Assembly: GCA_016218725.1 (NCBI GenBank) | Contig: JACRDB010000067.1 | Location: 31,854 to 95,853, forward strand | DNA: 64,000 bases | Direction: 5' to 3' | DNA from: Deltaproteobacteria bacterium | GTDB taxonomy: Bacteria; Myxococcota_A; Polyangia; Polyangiales; Ga0077539 | Part shown: positions 43,915 through 55,200 of the stretch, one piece after another | Layout of the letters: every line of letters starts with the position of its first letter | Numbering within the stretch: the stretch's first letter is position 1 | Translations under genes and position numbers: made by a program | Notes under the pieces: model-generated | The model's database searches: none | Told to the model about the DNA's origin: nothing | Seen by the model: the letters and a program-made list of their open reading frames with translations, nothing else

Positions 43915-45183
43915 TTATCGCTCCAACGTGGCGCGAAGGACAAAACTGGAAGAAAGCGCAAGCGCCGCGAGGAGGAGCAGCGCCACGACGGCGGCGACCC
44001 GGAGGGCGCGCTCGAAGCCCGAGACCTCGACGGGGCGCAGGGCCTCCGGGAGCCTGCCCTTCACGGCGGAGAGCACCAGGGCGAGCTCCAAGCCCACGGA
44101 CAGGACGAGCCCCAGAGAGCACACGATGCGCACCCTCCGGGCGGCGCCCCGGGCCCGCCGGGCGGCGCGCCCGGGGCCGTCGTAGAGGGTGTTCAGGCGA
44201 AGCGCCTGGGGCACCGGACGGAGCGCGGCCCACCAGCGCCGGGCCTCCAGGGTGCTTGCGCAGAGCCCGGGGTCCTCGGGGGGGCCGAGCCAGCGGGTGG
44301 TGGCCTGGTCGAGGTCCACCGAGCGGGCCACGGACACCCAGCCCGTGCCCGGAGGGAGCGGGACCGCGAGCGTGACGCTCTCCCTCGGCCAGGGGACCGC
44401 TCCCCACCAGGAGGGGCCCGCCTCGGCGCCCGTGGCCACGAAGACCCTCTCCGGCGCCAGCCCCGAGGACACCACCGCCCGGCCGGGCTCCAGCGCCAGC
44501 CCGAGGGCACCGGGCGCCACCCGGAGCCTCGCCCGGTGCACCGTACGGCCGTCCACCTCCACCGCCACCGGGGCGTCGAAGCCCGAGGGCACCACGGTGA
44601 AGCCCGCCACGCCACACACGTCCGGCGCGGCCTCCGAGGGCGTCACCTGGAGCGTGTCCGGGTCCGCCACAAGCCTCACCGAGCGCGCCCCGGGCGCCCG
44701 CACCCGCACCCTGGTGGGCAGCTCCGGCATCAGCGCCCGGCCGTCGATCTGGACGAGCTCCTCGGCGGGCGCCACCCCGGGCGAGGGCGCCGCCGGGAGC
44801 CTCACCGGGAGCGCCACGGAGCCCGCCTGGAGCGTCACCTGGAGCGTGCCTTCGAGCCCCGAAGGGCCCCCCAGGGACACCAGCGGCTCGCGGTCATCGA
44901 AGAGCGCCGCTTCGTCCAGAAGCACCCCCGAGCGGTCCCGAAGGGCCACCCCGCGAGGCCCCCCCGGCGCCCGCTGGTGGCTGCCAACATCGCGCCACTC
45001 CACCCGCAGGAGGAGCCTCCCCGGCGCCGCGTTGGCAACCCCCTGCACCCACAGCGCCGCCGGGGGAGCCCCCGTCGGAGGGTCCAGCGCCAGCACCGTG
45101 AAGAGCCCCGCGGACAACGCCGGGAGCACCATCCAGCGCCGGAGCTCGCGCGGGTCGGGGGAGGCTGCCTCCGCGGTTGTCAT
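43915..45183 (-). CDS. Membrane protein of unknown function
   Basis: The 422-residue protein has an N-terminal hydrophobic segment ([17 protein letters not shown]), a long beta-rich middle likely outside the cytoplasm, and two C-terminal membrane helices ([20 protein letters not shown] and [20 protein letters not shown]). It starts at ATG 45183, divergent from the kinase-sigma54 fusion gene. No family is recognised. Its place beside a large signalling protein suggests it could be a sensor or target, but that is only a guess. Confidence 0.7.
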   Translation of the reverse strand: MTTAEAASPDPRELRRWMVLPALSAGLFTVLALDPPTGAPPAALWVQGVANAAPGRLLLRVEWRDVGSHQRAPGGPRGVALRDRSGVLLDEAALFDDREPLVSLGGPSGLEGTLQVTLQAGSVALPVRLPAAPSPGVAPAEELVQIDGRALMPELPTRVRVRAPGARSVRLVADPDTLQVTPSEAAPDVCGVAGFTVVPSGFDAPVAVEVDGRTVHRARLRVAPGALGLALEPGRAVVSSGLAPERVFVATGAEAGPSWWGAVPWPRESVTLAVPLPPGTGWVSVARSVDLDQATTRWLGPPEDPGLCASTLEARRWWAALRPVPQALRLNTLYDGPGRAARRARGAARRVRIVCSLGLVLSVGLELALVLSAVKGRLPEALRPVEVSGFERALRVAAVVALLLLAALALSSSFVLRATLER

Positions 45184-45198
45184 GATACCGGAGCCGTA

Positions 45199-45257
45199 TG
45201 CCAACTCATATTGGCAGGTCCGCCATGGGCAACCCTGGTACAAGACCATGGTTGGCA
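45199..45257. promoter_or_regulatory. Inverted repeats upstream of the kinase-sigma54 fusion
   Basis: TGCCAA (45199-45204) and TTGGCA (45211-45216) form a perfect inverted repeat with a 6-base spacer. A further GTTGGCA at 45251-45257 matches the reverse of TGCCAAC at 45199. These half-sites fill the 105-base gap between two divergent genes and are likely protein-binding sites. No good sigma54 promoter was found. Confidence 0.45.
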
Positions 45258-45288
45258 GGGTGGTGCGTATGCTGCAACGTTTGCTGTC

Positions 45289-48200
45289 ATGACACCTGAA
45301 GCGGGTCTGGTGGTGGCGGAACGATACCGGCTCCTGGCGCCCCTTGGCGAGGGCCGTCAGGGGACCGTCTGGGAGGCCGAGGACCTGCGCAGGGAGCACG
45401 GTCCCACGGTGGCCGTGAAGTTCGGTCGGGGCCCCACCCTGCGGGCCGAGGGAGAGTCCTTCCTGTCCCTGGAACACCCCGCCCTGCCCAGGGCCTATGA
45501 TGTAGGTTCCTGTGGGGAAGATACCTTCCTGGTGTTGGAGCGGGTGCGCGGCGAGCACCTGGAGGGCTCCCTCGGGCCCCGGAGGGTGGCGCTGGCGGCC
45601 CTGAGGGTGGCCGAGGCGCTGGAGGCGCTGCACCGGGCGGGGATCGTCCACGGGGACGTGAAGCCCTCGAACGTGCTGGTGGGGGAGCGAGGGTGCTGGT
45701 TGGTGGACCTCGGGCTGGCCAGGGTCCAGGGGGCGGTGTCGGGCACGCTGGCGTTCATGGCCCCGGAGGTGCTGGCCGGGGAGCGGGGGCCCGCGAGCGA
45801 CCTCTATGCCCTTGGGGTGATGCTCCTGCGGTGCCTGGGCGGGGGGCATCCCTTCGTGGCGGGGGTGGAGGAGCCAGGGGCCCTGGTGGCGGCGCTGACG
45901 CAGCGCAGCGCCGTGAGGGAGGAGGTGCTCTCGCGGGTCCCCGAGGCCCTGAGGGGGGCGCTGGTGGCGCTGGTGGCCTGGGACCCGGAGCGCCGCCCGA
46001 GGACCGCGGGGGCGTGGGCGGCGCGCTGGCGCCGGGAGGCCGGGGCGCTGCTCCCGGAGGGCGAAGGGCGGGTGACGGGCCCCGGGGCCGAGGGCGCTCC
46101 CAGGCCGAGGGTGCCGCTGTCGGGGAGGGACGGGGAGCGCTCCCGGGCGCTCCAGGCGCTGGAGCGCGCGCTGGCGGGGGAGGGCCTCGGGGTGCTGCTG
46201 GAGGGCCCCCCGGGGGCCGGCAAGCGACGCCTCCTGGAGGACGTGCTCCGGGCGGCGCGCATCCGAGGGAGCGCCCGGGGCGACGCGCTGGACGTGCGTG
46301 AGGCGCTGCCCCAGGCGGTGCTCAGGCCCACGGTGCTGTGCCTCTCGGACGCCCGCGCGGAGGCCCTGGGGCCGCTCCTGGAGGCGCTCCGGAGGCTGCG
46401 GAGGTACGCCGTGGGGGCCGCGCCCGCGGTGCTTCTGGCGTCCACCAGCGACGCGGTGGAGGCCCCGGACGTGGCCAGGGTGGTGGTGGGCGCCCTGGAC
46501 CGCGCGCGCACCGCGGAGCTCCTCCAGGAGCTGTACGCCGTGAGGCCCCCACCGGCGGTGCTGGACGCGTGGCTGGACACCACCGCGGGGCTCCCGGGGA
46601 GGCTCGTGTCCCTGGCATGCGCCCTCGGGCCCGTGGGGCTTCACGCGTCGCGGGACGAGCTCGCCGCCCGCGCCGCCACGCTCCACCGCCCGGAGGCCCC
46701 GTCAGGGCTGTCCCCAAGGGCCCTGGCGGTGCTGGCCTTCCTGGTGGCCCTGGAGGCTCCGGTGGCGGTGGGCTCGCTGCGGACGCTCCTCGGTCAGGAC
46801 CCGAACCCCGCCCTCGCCGAGCTCGAAGCCAGCGGGGTGGTGCTGCTGGGACCGGAGCGGGTGACCTGCCTCCGGGGGCTCTCCCCCGAGGCCCTGCCCG
46901 AGGCCGTCCGACGGAGCGCCTCGGAGGCCCTGGAGCGTCACGCCGGGGTCCTGGACCCCCCGGAGGCCGTGAGGCTGGCCCAGGCGGCCCTCCTGCGCGG
47001 GGACGGCCCCGCGGCGTGGGCCCCCGCCGCGCGCGCCAGCGAGGCCCGGGAGCTCCCCCGGGGCGAGGCCATCCGGTGGTTGGAGCGCACCGCCCGCTGG
47101 GCGCCGGACCCCGAGGCCCACGCCCTGCGCCTGGCGCACGCCCTGGTGCTCTCCGGAGACGCATCGAGGGCCCTGGAGCTCCTCGCGGGCGTCGGGTCCA
47201 GCGCGGCGGTGAGGGCCCTGGAGACCGACGCCCTGCGCCGCGCCGGGCGCCGGGACGAGGCCCGCGCCCTCGCCGAGAGGCTTCTCACAGAGGACGCCCC
47301 TGCGGTGCGCTGCGTGGGGCGCCTGTGCCTGGCCCGCGACGCCCTGGACCGCGGGGACCTCCCGGGCGCCGAGGAGAGGCTCTCGGGGGGCCTCGGGGAC
47401 GCCGAGGGAGCCCCCGCGGAGCTCGCCCCGAGGGCGTTGGAGGTGGGGGGCCTGGTGGCCCTCGCGGCGGGGGCCCTGGAGCGTTGCAGAGTACGCCTGG
47501 AGCGCTGCGAACAGCAGGCCCTCGGCCTCGGGGACCAGGTCCAGCGGGCCCGGGCCCGGAGCGTCCTGGGGATGCTCTGCCTGCGCGAGGGCGACGCCCG
47601 GCGCGCCCGCAGGCTCTTTGAAGACGCCTTCGCCCTGGCCTCGCAGGAGGGCGACACCCTGGCCGGGGCGACGTACCTCCTGAACCTCGCCGGGGCGGAG
47701 CTGGAGACGGGGGACCTCGGGGCCTCGCTCCGGGGCCTGGAGCGCAGCGTGGAGGGCTTCGCGGCCGTGGGGCGCTACGGGGACCTGGGCCGGGCCCTGG
47801 TGAACCTCGCGAGCCTGCTGGAGCTCCTCGGGGCCACCGCGGACGCGCGGGCCGCGGCGGAGCGGGCCGCGGACGCGGCGGGGCGCCAGGGGGACCCTCT
47901 CACCGAGGCCGTGGCGGGGTGCGTCCTGGCCTCGCTGGAGCCCGACCGGGAGAAGAGCCCCGAGGCGATGCTCGCGGGGGCCCTCGCGGTGGCCTCCGCC
48001 GGGGATCCCTCACGGGCCGCCGAGTGGAGGGCCCGGGCCGCCCTTCGGTGGAGCGCCCTGGGGCAGCCCCTGCGGGCCGAGGAGGCCCTGGGCGACGGGC
48101 CCCACGGGCCCCTGGGGCCCCTGGCGAGGCTCTCCCTGGCGCTTCAGCGTCGGGCGCCCTCGGGGGCGCTGGAGGGCCTCCTGGGGGCCGCCGTCGAGGC

Positions 48201-49986
48201 CGTGGAGGCGGACCCCGGGGTGGAGCACCAGCTCCTGCGAGGGCGGCTGGAGACGGAGGCCCTGAGGGCCCTTGGGCGCGTGGACGAGGCCCGCCGTGCG
48301 CGGGCGCGCGCGCGTACGCGCGTAGAGGCCCTGGCGGAGACCCTGCCGGAGCGCCTGGCGGGGGCGTTCCTCGAAGGGTGGGGCGCGGCCCCGGAGCCCG
48401 AGGCGCCGGCCGGGGCGCCGGATGCCTCGGGGGGTTCCTGGAGGAAGCTCGCGGGGATCACCCAGAGGCTCAACCGGGAGACGCGCCTCGGGCCTCTGCT
48501 GGAGATCGTGATGGACGCGGTGATCGAGCTGACGGGGGCGTCCCGGGGCTTCGTGTTGTTGCGGGACGAAGGCGGGGCGCTGCGGGTGCGCACGGCGCGC
48601 AACATGGCCCACCAGGATCTGGACGGCGAGGACGCCCATTTGTCTCGCTCGGTGGCCGAGAGGGTGGCGCGGACGGGGGAGGCGCTCTTGACCGTGGACG
48701 CCACGGCGGACGGGCGGCTGGACGCGGCCGAGAGCGTCCACGCGATGCGGCTCCGGAGCATTCTCGCGGTGCCTCTGACGGCCCAGGGCGAGGCCCAGGG
48801 GTGCATCTACCTGGACGACCGCTACCGGGCGGGGGCCTTTGGCGAGGGCGCCCTGGAGGTGGCCCGGGCCTTCGCGGACGCCGCCGGGCTGGCGCTCCAC
48901 AACGCGCGCTCGCAGCACGCCCTGCGGCGGGCGCTGCGCCGCGCCGAGAGGCTCTCGCATGCGCTGGAGCGCCAGGTGGACACGCAGCGCATGGAGCTGG
49001 AGTGCGCGCGGCAGAGCCTCTCGTCCGAGGGGCTGCGGGGGCGCTACGAGGGGATCATCGGGCGGGGCCCGGCGATCGTGAAGCTCCTGGGGCTGGTGGA
49101 CCGGGTGGCGCCCACGGCGATGCCGGTGCTGCTCCAGGGCGAGAGCGGCACGGGCAAGGAGCTCATCGCGCGGGCGATCCACGGGAACAGCCCGAGGGCC
49201 CAGCGGCCCTTCGTGGCGGAGAACTGCGGGGCGATCCCGGAGACGCTCCTGGAGAGCGTGCTCTTCGGGCACGTGAAGGGGGCCTTCACGGGGGCCGACC
49301 GCTCGCGCCCGGGGCTCTTCGAGGTGGCCGACGGGGGCACGCTCTTCCTGGACGAGGTGGGCGAGACCTCGCCCGGGATGCAGGCCCGGCTCCTCAGGGT
49401 GCTGCAGGACGGCGAGGTGCGACCGGTGGGTGGGGAGCGCACACGGAAGGTGGACGTGCGCGTGCTGGCGGCGACGCACCGGGACCTGGCGGCGATGGTG
49501 AAGGCGGGCACCTTCCGGGAGGACCTGTACTACCGGCTGGCGGTGGTGGTGCTGCCGGTGCCGCCGCTGCGGGAGCGGCGGGAGGACATCGCCGCGCTGG
49601 TGTCGCATTTCGTGGCGCGGCACGGGGGAGGGGTTACGGTAGAGCGAGGGGCGCTGGCGAGGCTGCTCGCGGCGCCCTGGCCGGGGAACGTGCGGCAGCT
49701 GGAGAACGAGCTCAAGCGTGCATGCGTGATGTGCGACGGCGTGGTGCGCGAGGGGGACCTCTCGCCGGAGGTGCTGGGCGCCGGGAGGCCGAGGGCCGGG
49801 GCGGAGACCCCGCGCGGGCCGCTGGACCTGCGCGGGGCCGTGGAGGACACGGAGCGTCAGCTGGTGGAGAAGGCGCTGCGGGAGCACGGGTGGAACCAGT
49901 CCCGGGCCTCGGTGGCGCTGGGGCTGTCGCGCTTCGGGCTGCAGAAGAAGCTCAAGCGGCTGGGCATCCCCACGCGGCCGCGGTGA
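45289..49986 (+). CDS. Ser/Thr kinase - NTPase - TPR - GAF - sigma54 activator fusion
   Basis: A 1565-residue signalling protein. Residues 10-260 are a kinase domain ([10 protein letters not shown], Lys44, HGDVKPSN with D123, DLGLA). Residues 290-500 are an NTPase-like domain ([11 protein letters not shown]), followed by Ala/Leu-rich helical repeats resembling TPRs (to about 1030). Residues 1056-1204 are a GAF domain ([19 protein letters not shown]). Residues 1256-1500 are a sigma54-interacting AAA+ domain with GESGTGKE, the GAFTGA loop (1331) and Walker B FLDE. A Fis-type helix-turn-helix ends the protein. It should sense a signal and switch on sigma54 promoters. The upstream open frame is non-coding; ATG 45289 fits the kinase start. 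Confidence 0.93.
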   Translation: MTPEAGLVVAERYRLLAPLGEGRQGTVWEAEDLRREHGPTVAVKFGRGPTLRAEGESFLSLEHPALPRAYDVGSCGEDTFLVLERVRGEHLEGSLGPRRVALAALRVAEALEALHRAGIVHGDVKPSNVLVGERGCWLVDLGLARVQGAVSGTLAFMAPEVLAGERGPASDLYALGVMLLRCLGGGHPFVAGVEEPGALVAALTQRSAVREEVLSRVPEALRGALVALVAWDPERRPRTAGAWAARWRREAGALLPEGEGRVTGPGAEGAPRPRVPLSGRDGERSRALQALERALAGEGLGVLLEGPPGAGKRRLLEDVLRAARIRGSARGDALDVREALPQAVLRPTVLCLSDARAEALGPLLEALRRLRRYAVGAAPAVLLASTSDAVEAPDVARVVVGALDRARTAELLQELYAVRPPPAVLDAWLDTTAGLPGRLVSLACALGPVGLHASRDELAARAATLHRPEAPSGLSPRALAVLAFLVALEAPVAVGSLRTLLGQDPNPALAELEASGVVLLGPERVTCLRGLSPEALPEAVRRSASEALERHAGVLDPPEAVRLAQAALLRGDGPAAWAPAARASEARELPRGEAIRWLERTARWAPDPEAHALRLAHALVLSGDASRALELLAGVGSSAAVRALETDALRRAGRRDEARALAERLLTEDAPAVRCVGRLCLARDALDRGDLPGAEERLSGGLGDAEGAPAELAPRALEVGGLVALAAGALERCRVRLERCEQQALGLGDQVQRARARSVLGMLCLREGDARRARRLFEDAFALASQEGDTLAGATYLLNLAGAELETGDLGASLRGLERSVEGFAAVGRYGDLGRALVNLASLLELLGATADARAAAERAADAAGRQGDPLTEAVAGCVLASLEPDREKSPEAMLAGALAVASAGDPSRAAEWRARAALRWSALGQPLRAEEALGDGPHGPLGPLARLSLALQRRAPSGALEGLLGAAVEAVEADPGVEHQLLRGRLETEALRALGRVDEARRARARARTRVEALAETLPERLAGAFLEGWGAAPEPEAPAGAPDASGGSWRKLAGITQRLNRETRLGPLLEIVMDAVIELTGASRGFVLLRDEGGALRVRTARNMAHQDLDGEDAHLSRSVAERVARTGEALLTVDATADGRLDAAESVHAMRLRSILAVPLTAQGEAQGCIYLDDRYRAGAFGEGALEVARAFADAAGLALHNARSQHALRRALRRAERLSHALERQVDTQRMELECARQSLSSEGLRGRYEGIIGRGPAIVKLLGLVDRVAPTAMPVLLQGESGTGKELIARAIHGNSPRAQRPFVAENCGAIPETLLESVLFGHVKGAFTGADRSRPGLFEVADGGTLFLDEVGETSPGMQARLLRVLQDGEVRPVGGERTRKVDVRVLAATHRDLAAMVKAGTFREDLYYRLAVVVLPVPPLRERREDIAALVSHFVARHGGGVTVERGALARLLAAPWPGNVRQLENELKRACVMCDGVVREGDLSPEVLGAGRPRAGAETPRGPLDLRGAVEDTERQLVEKALREHGWNQSRASVALGLSRFGLQKKLKRLGIPTRPR

Positions 49987-50093
49987 GGAGCCCCGGGCGA
50001 GGAGCTCCTCCGGGGTGTTTGTCTGGAGAGGCGCCGCGCGTCTCACCGAGTACCTTGGAGGGGCTGGTCGGGCCGTGATAGAAAGGGGAGATC

Positions 50094-51608
50094 ATGGAGG
50101 CCCACTCTTCAATCGGGGGTGCCGTGACCCATGCCATGGCGCTCCTGACCATGGTGGTTGGGTGCACGACGAACCCGCCCGCCGTACGCGACGATGGGAG
50201 CGCCGCCCAGGACGGGGCTGCCACGGCGGAGGGGGACGGCGCCAGGGACGACCTCGCGGCGGACACGAGCCCGCAGGAGGCCGCCAGCCCGCCCCCGGAC
50301 ACGTCGGGCGTGGATGCGAGCCCGAGGCCGGACGCCTCCCTGGACATGGCCGAGGAGGCTCCTCCGGACGCGGTCCTCGGGGAGCCGGCTCCGGCGGACA
50401 CCCTGGAGCCCGAGACGGCCCCTCCGGACGCCTCGGGCGACGGCGGCATGGACGGGCCGGACGCCGGCACGGACGCCCCGGACGCGCGCGACACCCCGGA
50501 TGTCCCGCGGGACCTTCCGCCCCGGAGCGACACCCCGGACGCCGCCACGGACACCCCCGACGCCAGGGTCGATGTGATCGACGCGAGGGACGTGAGCGAC
50601 GTGAGCGACGTGAGGGACGCGAGGGCGGACGCCGCTTCGGACACGCCGGACGCCTCGGACGCGGATCGCGCGTCGCCCTGCCCGTCGGGGAGGGTGCCGT
50701 GCGGGGGGCGCTGCGCGGACCTCCGGAGCGACCCGGAGCACTGCGGGGCCTGCGGCAATCGCTGCGGCGGCGGCCTGGTGTGCCGGGACTCGGTCTGCCA
50801 GTGCGCGACCCCCCGGAGCGGGAGCCCGGGGGTCACCAGCGTCTCGCTCCGCTCGGGGGGTCGGAGCCGGTCCTATCGGATCTATGCGCCGCCCACCAGC
50901 GTCCAGGTGGCGCGGCCGGTGGTGTTCAACTTTCACGGCATCGGTGACAACGGCGCGGAGCACCAGCGGTTCACCGAGTTCGATGTGGAGGCCAATGAGC
51001 GCAGGGTGATCGTCGTGTACCCCGACGGGGAGTTCTCGAGCTGGAACGCCCGCTTCTGCTGCCCCCTCGCCGCCACCCTGGACATCGAGGACCTCCAGTT
51101 CTTTGACGCCATGGTCGATGGCGTGAGCGATCGCTTGTGTGTTGACCCCCGCAGGGTCTATGTCACCGGCTTCAGCAACGGCGCGATGATGGCCCAGCAC
51201 ATCGCCTGCAGGCGCTCGTCGAGGGTCGCGGCGGTCGCCGGGGTCGCCGGCACCTACGACCACCACAACTGCGAGCTCTCCCGCCCCATGCCCGTGCTGT
51301 ACTTCCACTCCACCGAGGACCGGGCCGTGCCCTACGGCGGCGGGGCCTTCTCCGGCGTGTCGGGGGTGGTGACCCCCTCGGTCGCCAACTCGATGAACCG
51401 CTGGAGGAACCTCGACGGCTGCAGCGACGCGACCGCCACCTACCTCCGGAACACCGACGGCTACTGCTACCGCTGGCTGGACTGTCGCGCGCCGGTGCAG
51501 CACTGCCGCCTGGAGGTGGGGGGCCACGACTGGCCCCGCTTCCCCCGGAGGATGCTGGACGCCAACGTCATGATGCTGGACTTCTTCGCCGACAACCCCC
51601 TGCCGTGA
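50094..51608 (+). CDS. PHB-depolymerase/feruloyl-esterase family lipoprotein
   Basis: The 504-residue protein has a signal with lipobox VVGC, then an Asp/Pro/Ala-rich linker of about 190 residues made of degenerate DTPDA-like repeats. A small Cys motif (CGGRCADLRSDPEHCGACG) and an alpha/beta-hydrolase domain follow. The catalytic triad is visible as Ser in GFSNGAMM, Asp in STEDRAVPY and His in GGHDWPR. Esterases of this group cleave polyesters or plant cell-wall phenolic esters. It is likely surface-anchored. ATG 50094 has AAGGGGAG only three bases upstream, slightly close. Confidence 0.85.
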   Translation: MEAHSSIGGAVTHAMALLTMVVGCTTNPPAVRDDGSAAQDGAATAEGDGARDDLAADTSPQEAASPPPDTSGVDASPRPDASLDMAEEAPPDAVLGEPAPADTLEPETAPPDASGDGGMDGPDAGTDAPDARDTPDVPRDLPPRSDTPDAATDTPDARVDVIDARDVSDVSDVRDARADAASDTPDASDADRASPCPSGRVPCGGRCADLRSDPEHCGACGNRCGGGLVCRDSVCQCATPRSGSPGVTSVSLRSGGRSRSYRIYAPPTSVQVARPVVFNFHGIGDNGAEHQRFTEFDVEANERRVIVVYPDGEFSSWNARFCCPLAATLDIEDLQFFDAMVDGVSDRLCVDPRRVYVTGFSNGAMMAQHIACRRSSRVAAVAGVAGTYDHHNCELSRPMPVLYFHSTEDRAVPYGGGAFSGVSGVVTPSVANSMNRWRNLDGCSDATATYLRNTDGYCYRWLDCRAPVQHCRLEVGGHDWPRFPRRMLDANVMMLDFFADNPLP

Positions 51609-51626
51609 AGCCCTCCGCGGGCCCCT

Positions 51627-52175
51627 TCAAGGCTGGCACAGGGTGACGCCCTCCAGGTAGGGCGACGCACCCCGGGTGCGCGCTCGCCGCCAGGTCCCGC
51701 GCACGCCCACCTCGCCCGCGGGGACCGGGCTCCCACAGCAGAGCCCCGAGTCGTCGCCGGCGCAAGCGAAGGCCGGGTCGCCCGGGGCCCCGAGGGTGAT
51801 CGTGCGGCCCTCGGCCTCGAGCTGGATCCCCCCGTGGCAGCCGTTGCAGCACCGGCCCGGCGGGCAGGCCAGCTCCGTGCACCCGGCGACCGCGCGCAGG
51901 CGCCCCCGGGTCATCACCCTGGCGCCCTCTCCCGCGCCTCGCAGCGGGACCAGGTCCGCGGTCACGGCGCTCGGGCAGCGGGGCAACGGGGGGTGGGGGA
52001 CGCAGCCCCGCTGGGCGATGCAGACCGGGGCCCAGGTCCCCGGCCCGGGGTCCACCACCGCGGCCCGGGAGAGCGTGGGGGGAGGTCCGGCGGGGGTCCC
52101 CGGGACCGGGCGAGGCTGCGCCCCGAGGGAGCCGGCGAGCAGCAAGAGACCACACCAGAGAGAGAAGTGCTTCAT
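51627..52175 (-). CDS. Secreted Cys-rich protein of unknown function
   Basis: The 182-residue protein has a clear signal peptide (MKHFSLWCGLLLLAGSLGAQ) and a mature part with about ten Cys (CIAQRGC, CTELACPPGRCCNGCHGG, CAGDDSGLCCGSP), which should form disulphides. The PPGRCCNGC segment recalls small Cys-rich myxobacterial proteins. The open frame extends upstream, but the signal sets the ATG at 52175. It lies downstream of nrdJ on the same strand and converges on the esterase gene. Confidence 0.7.
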   Translation of the reverse strand: MKHFSLWCGLLLLAGSLGAQPRPVPGTPAGPPPTLSRAAVVDPGPGTWAPVCIAQRGCVPHPPLPRCPSAVTADLVPLRGAGEGARVMTRGRLRAVAGCTELACPPGRCCNGCHGGIQLEAEGRTITLGAPGDPAFACAGDDSGLCCGSPVPAGEVGVRGTWRRARTRGASPYLEGVTLCQP

Positions 52176-52270
52176 CAGGGATGCTCCGTATGGGAGGCAC
52201 CCCGTGGGATGGCGCCACCCGGGCGATCCTTGGGCCCCTCGGCCTGCGCCCGGGCCTCGAAACCGTCGCG

Positions 52271-55200
52271 CTAGCTGCACCCCATGGAGTTGCCGCAGTT
52301 GAGGCAGCGGTAGCACGCCCCGTTGCGCACGGTGATGTGGCCGCACTTGTCGCAGATGGGGGCGTCGCCCATCATCCCGCCCAGGTGCCGCGAGAGCGCG
52401 TTCTCGCTGCCGTCCTCGATGGTCGTGGCCCCGAGCGCCGCCTGCGGGGCGTAGCCCTCCTGCGAGTGCGACACCGGCGCGCTCTGGGGCTCCTTGCGCG
52501 TCTCCTCCGGCGGGATGTGCGCCAGGTCGTAGCGCTTCAGGTACTCGATGGACAGCACCCGGAACACGTAGTCAATGATGCTCGTGGCGAACTTCACGTT
52601 CGGGTGCCCCTGCACCGCCCCCTGCGGCTCGAAGCGCGTGAACGTGAACTGCTCCACGAACTCGTTGAGCGGCACCCCGTGCTGCAGGCCCAGGGACACC
52701 GCGATCGCGAAGGAGTTCATCAGCGAGCGGTACGCCGCCCCCTCCTTGTGCATGTCAATGAAGATCTCGCCGAGCTCGCCGTCCTCGTACTCGCCCGTGC
52801 GCAGGAAGACCTTGTGCCCGCCGATGCGCGCCTCCTGCGTGAAGCCCCGCCGCCGCGACGGCAGCCGGTGCCGCACCGTCAGCCGCGCCGGAGACAGCAC
52901 CGGGTTGCGCGCGAACAAGGGCCCGAACTCCGCCGCGTCGGAGCCCGTCGCCGCCGCCACCGCCGACACCGCGGGCACCGCGGGCACCGCGGGCGCCGCG
53001 GGCGCCAGCACCGGGGCCACCACCGTCGCCGGGGCGTCCGGCTTCGGCTCGGGCTTCTTGTCCTTCTCCTTGTCCGCGCTGGTGTTCAGCGGCTGCGAGG
53101 CCTTGCACCCGTCGCGGTAGAGCGCCACCGCCTTCAACCCGAGCTTCCACCCCTGGAGGTAGATGTCCTGCACGTCGTCCACGGTGGACTCGTTCGGGAG
53201 GTTCACCGTCTTGCTGATCGCACCGCTCAGAAATGGCTGCGCGGCGGCCATCATGCGCAGGTGCGCCATGGGCGCCAGGAAGCGCCTGCCCGTGCGGCCG
53301 CAGCGGTTGGCGCAGTCGAACACCTGCAGGTGCTCGTCCCGGAGGCCCGGGGCGCCCTCCACGGTCTCGTGCTCGTGCACGTGGGCCATGATCGCCCGCG
53401 TCTCCTCGGCGCTGTAGCCCAGGCGCCGCAGCGCGCGCTCCACGCTCGCGTTCACGATCTTGAAGAAGCCCCCGCCCGCGAGCTTCTTGTACTTCACCAG
53501 CGCGAAATCAGGCTCGATCCCGGTGGTGTCGCAATCCATCAACAACCCGATGGTGTTGTGGCTCACGAAGCCGTTGGCCACGTAGGTGACGTTGTCTGGC
53601 ACCGAGAGGTCGTAGGTGAGCTGCTCGTCGCCCAGCTCTGCGAAGGCCACCCGGTCGTAGTAGAAGTCCAGGAGGCGCCCGAGCTCCGCGTCCTGGGTGG
53701 CGACGAAGAGCTCCCGCGCGATCCGTCGGGACACCGCCCCGTGGCGGCTGAGCTCGAGCAGCAGCGCCGGGCGGAGCCGCTCGTCCTTGAGCGTCAGCCG
53801 GTCGATGAGCGCGCGGGGCACCGGGACGTGATCCTTGCGGGCCGCCTGCTGGGCGTCCCCGGCGCGCACCAGGGCGCGCTTTCTAGCGCCGAGGAAGCCC
53901 ACCTCCGCGAGCCATCGCGCGTTGTACGACAGGTTCACCAGGCGCAGCACCGCCAGCGCCGACTGGCCCCAGCCCGTGATGTCCATCTTCCGGGTGGTGG
54001 GGTACCCGAGGGCAAGGAGGAGCGCCTGCACGTCGTGCGAGAGCTCCAGCGACGTGGTGCTCCAGCTCGGGTAGCCCGCTGACATCACGGTCCCGTCAGC
54101 CTCGAAGAGCCCGCGCACGAACGCCGCGTACACCGCGCGGTCGTTGGCGTGGAGCACCGCGTCGGGGATGTGGGGCAGGTAGCCCTTGCCCGTGTGCCCG
54201 TCCCGCGGCGAGCGCTTCACGAAGCCGCAAGCCTCCCACCAGAGGGTCAGCCGCACCGAGTGCAGGGCCACCTCGGTGTAGCCGCCCTTCTCCGTGGCGC
54301 ACGCCTCGATGCCGAAGAGCGAGCGCCCGAGGGCCGTGAGCCTCGCGGCCACGTCCTGGTCCTCGCGGCTCACGCAGAACCGCAGGCCCTTGGCGTGGAG
54401 CGACCCGTCGCCCATGAAGTACCCCAGGAGCTCCGCGAGATCGGGCGTCATCGCGCGGGGTACGTGGAGCGCGCGCTCCTCGGTCCAGTACGCCTCGGGC
54501 AACGGCGGCAGCGGGACGTGCTGCGGCGCGCCGACGAGCTGGTTCATCGCCAGCGGCACCAGGTCGTCCTCCTCGACCTCCGCGAAGCGCTTCCAGGTCC
54601 ATTCGCCCGTCGCGGGTTCCACCACCTTGATCCGGTGCGTGGGCGTGCCCCGGATGCGGTAGCCCCGCGCGGTCTCTACGGTCACCACGTGCTCCCGGCC
54701 GTTCACATAGAACTGCGTCGCCGTGCGGGGGCCCTGGTCTGTCGCCACCTGGAGCCCCAGCTCCTGCCACCTGGCCCCGTCGGGGTCCCCGAGGGAGCGC
54801 AGCCGCACGAGGCCCCGCTCCGTCGGGATCAGGGAGCCGCCCACCAGGCACCCCGTTGGCGCGAGCACCGTCGCCTGGCCGTTGCGGTAGCCGTGCTCCT
54901 CGCCGAGGCGCACGGCCTCGTCCCAGTCCTCCTGGGCGGCCTTGAGGAGCTCCGGCGGGCAGTAGCGCGCGTCGATCTGGTACGCCGCGGCCTGGTGCTT
55001 CTTCATCACCCGGAGCATGGGTTCGCGGTTCTTCGCGAAGCCCGGGAAGGGCCCCTTCACCGCGGCCATCTCCGCGCTCACCCGGTACGCATGCCCCGTC
55101 ATGATGGCCGTGAGGGCCCCGGCCACCGCGCGCCCCGCGTCGGAGTCGTAGGCGATCCCCTGGAGCATGAGCAGCGTCCCGAGGTTGGCGTAGCCGAGCC

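Noticed and set aside
45250..45270. Sigma54 promoter for the kinase-sigma54 fusion gene
   Set aside because: A TTGGCA with a later GC is present, but the GG-to-GC distance is one base short and the -12 part does not match.
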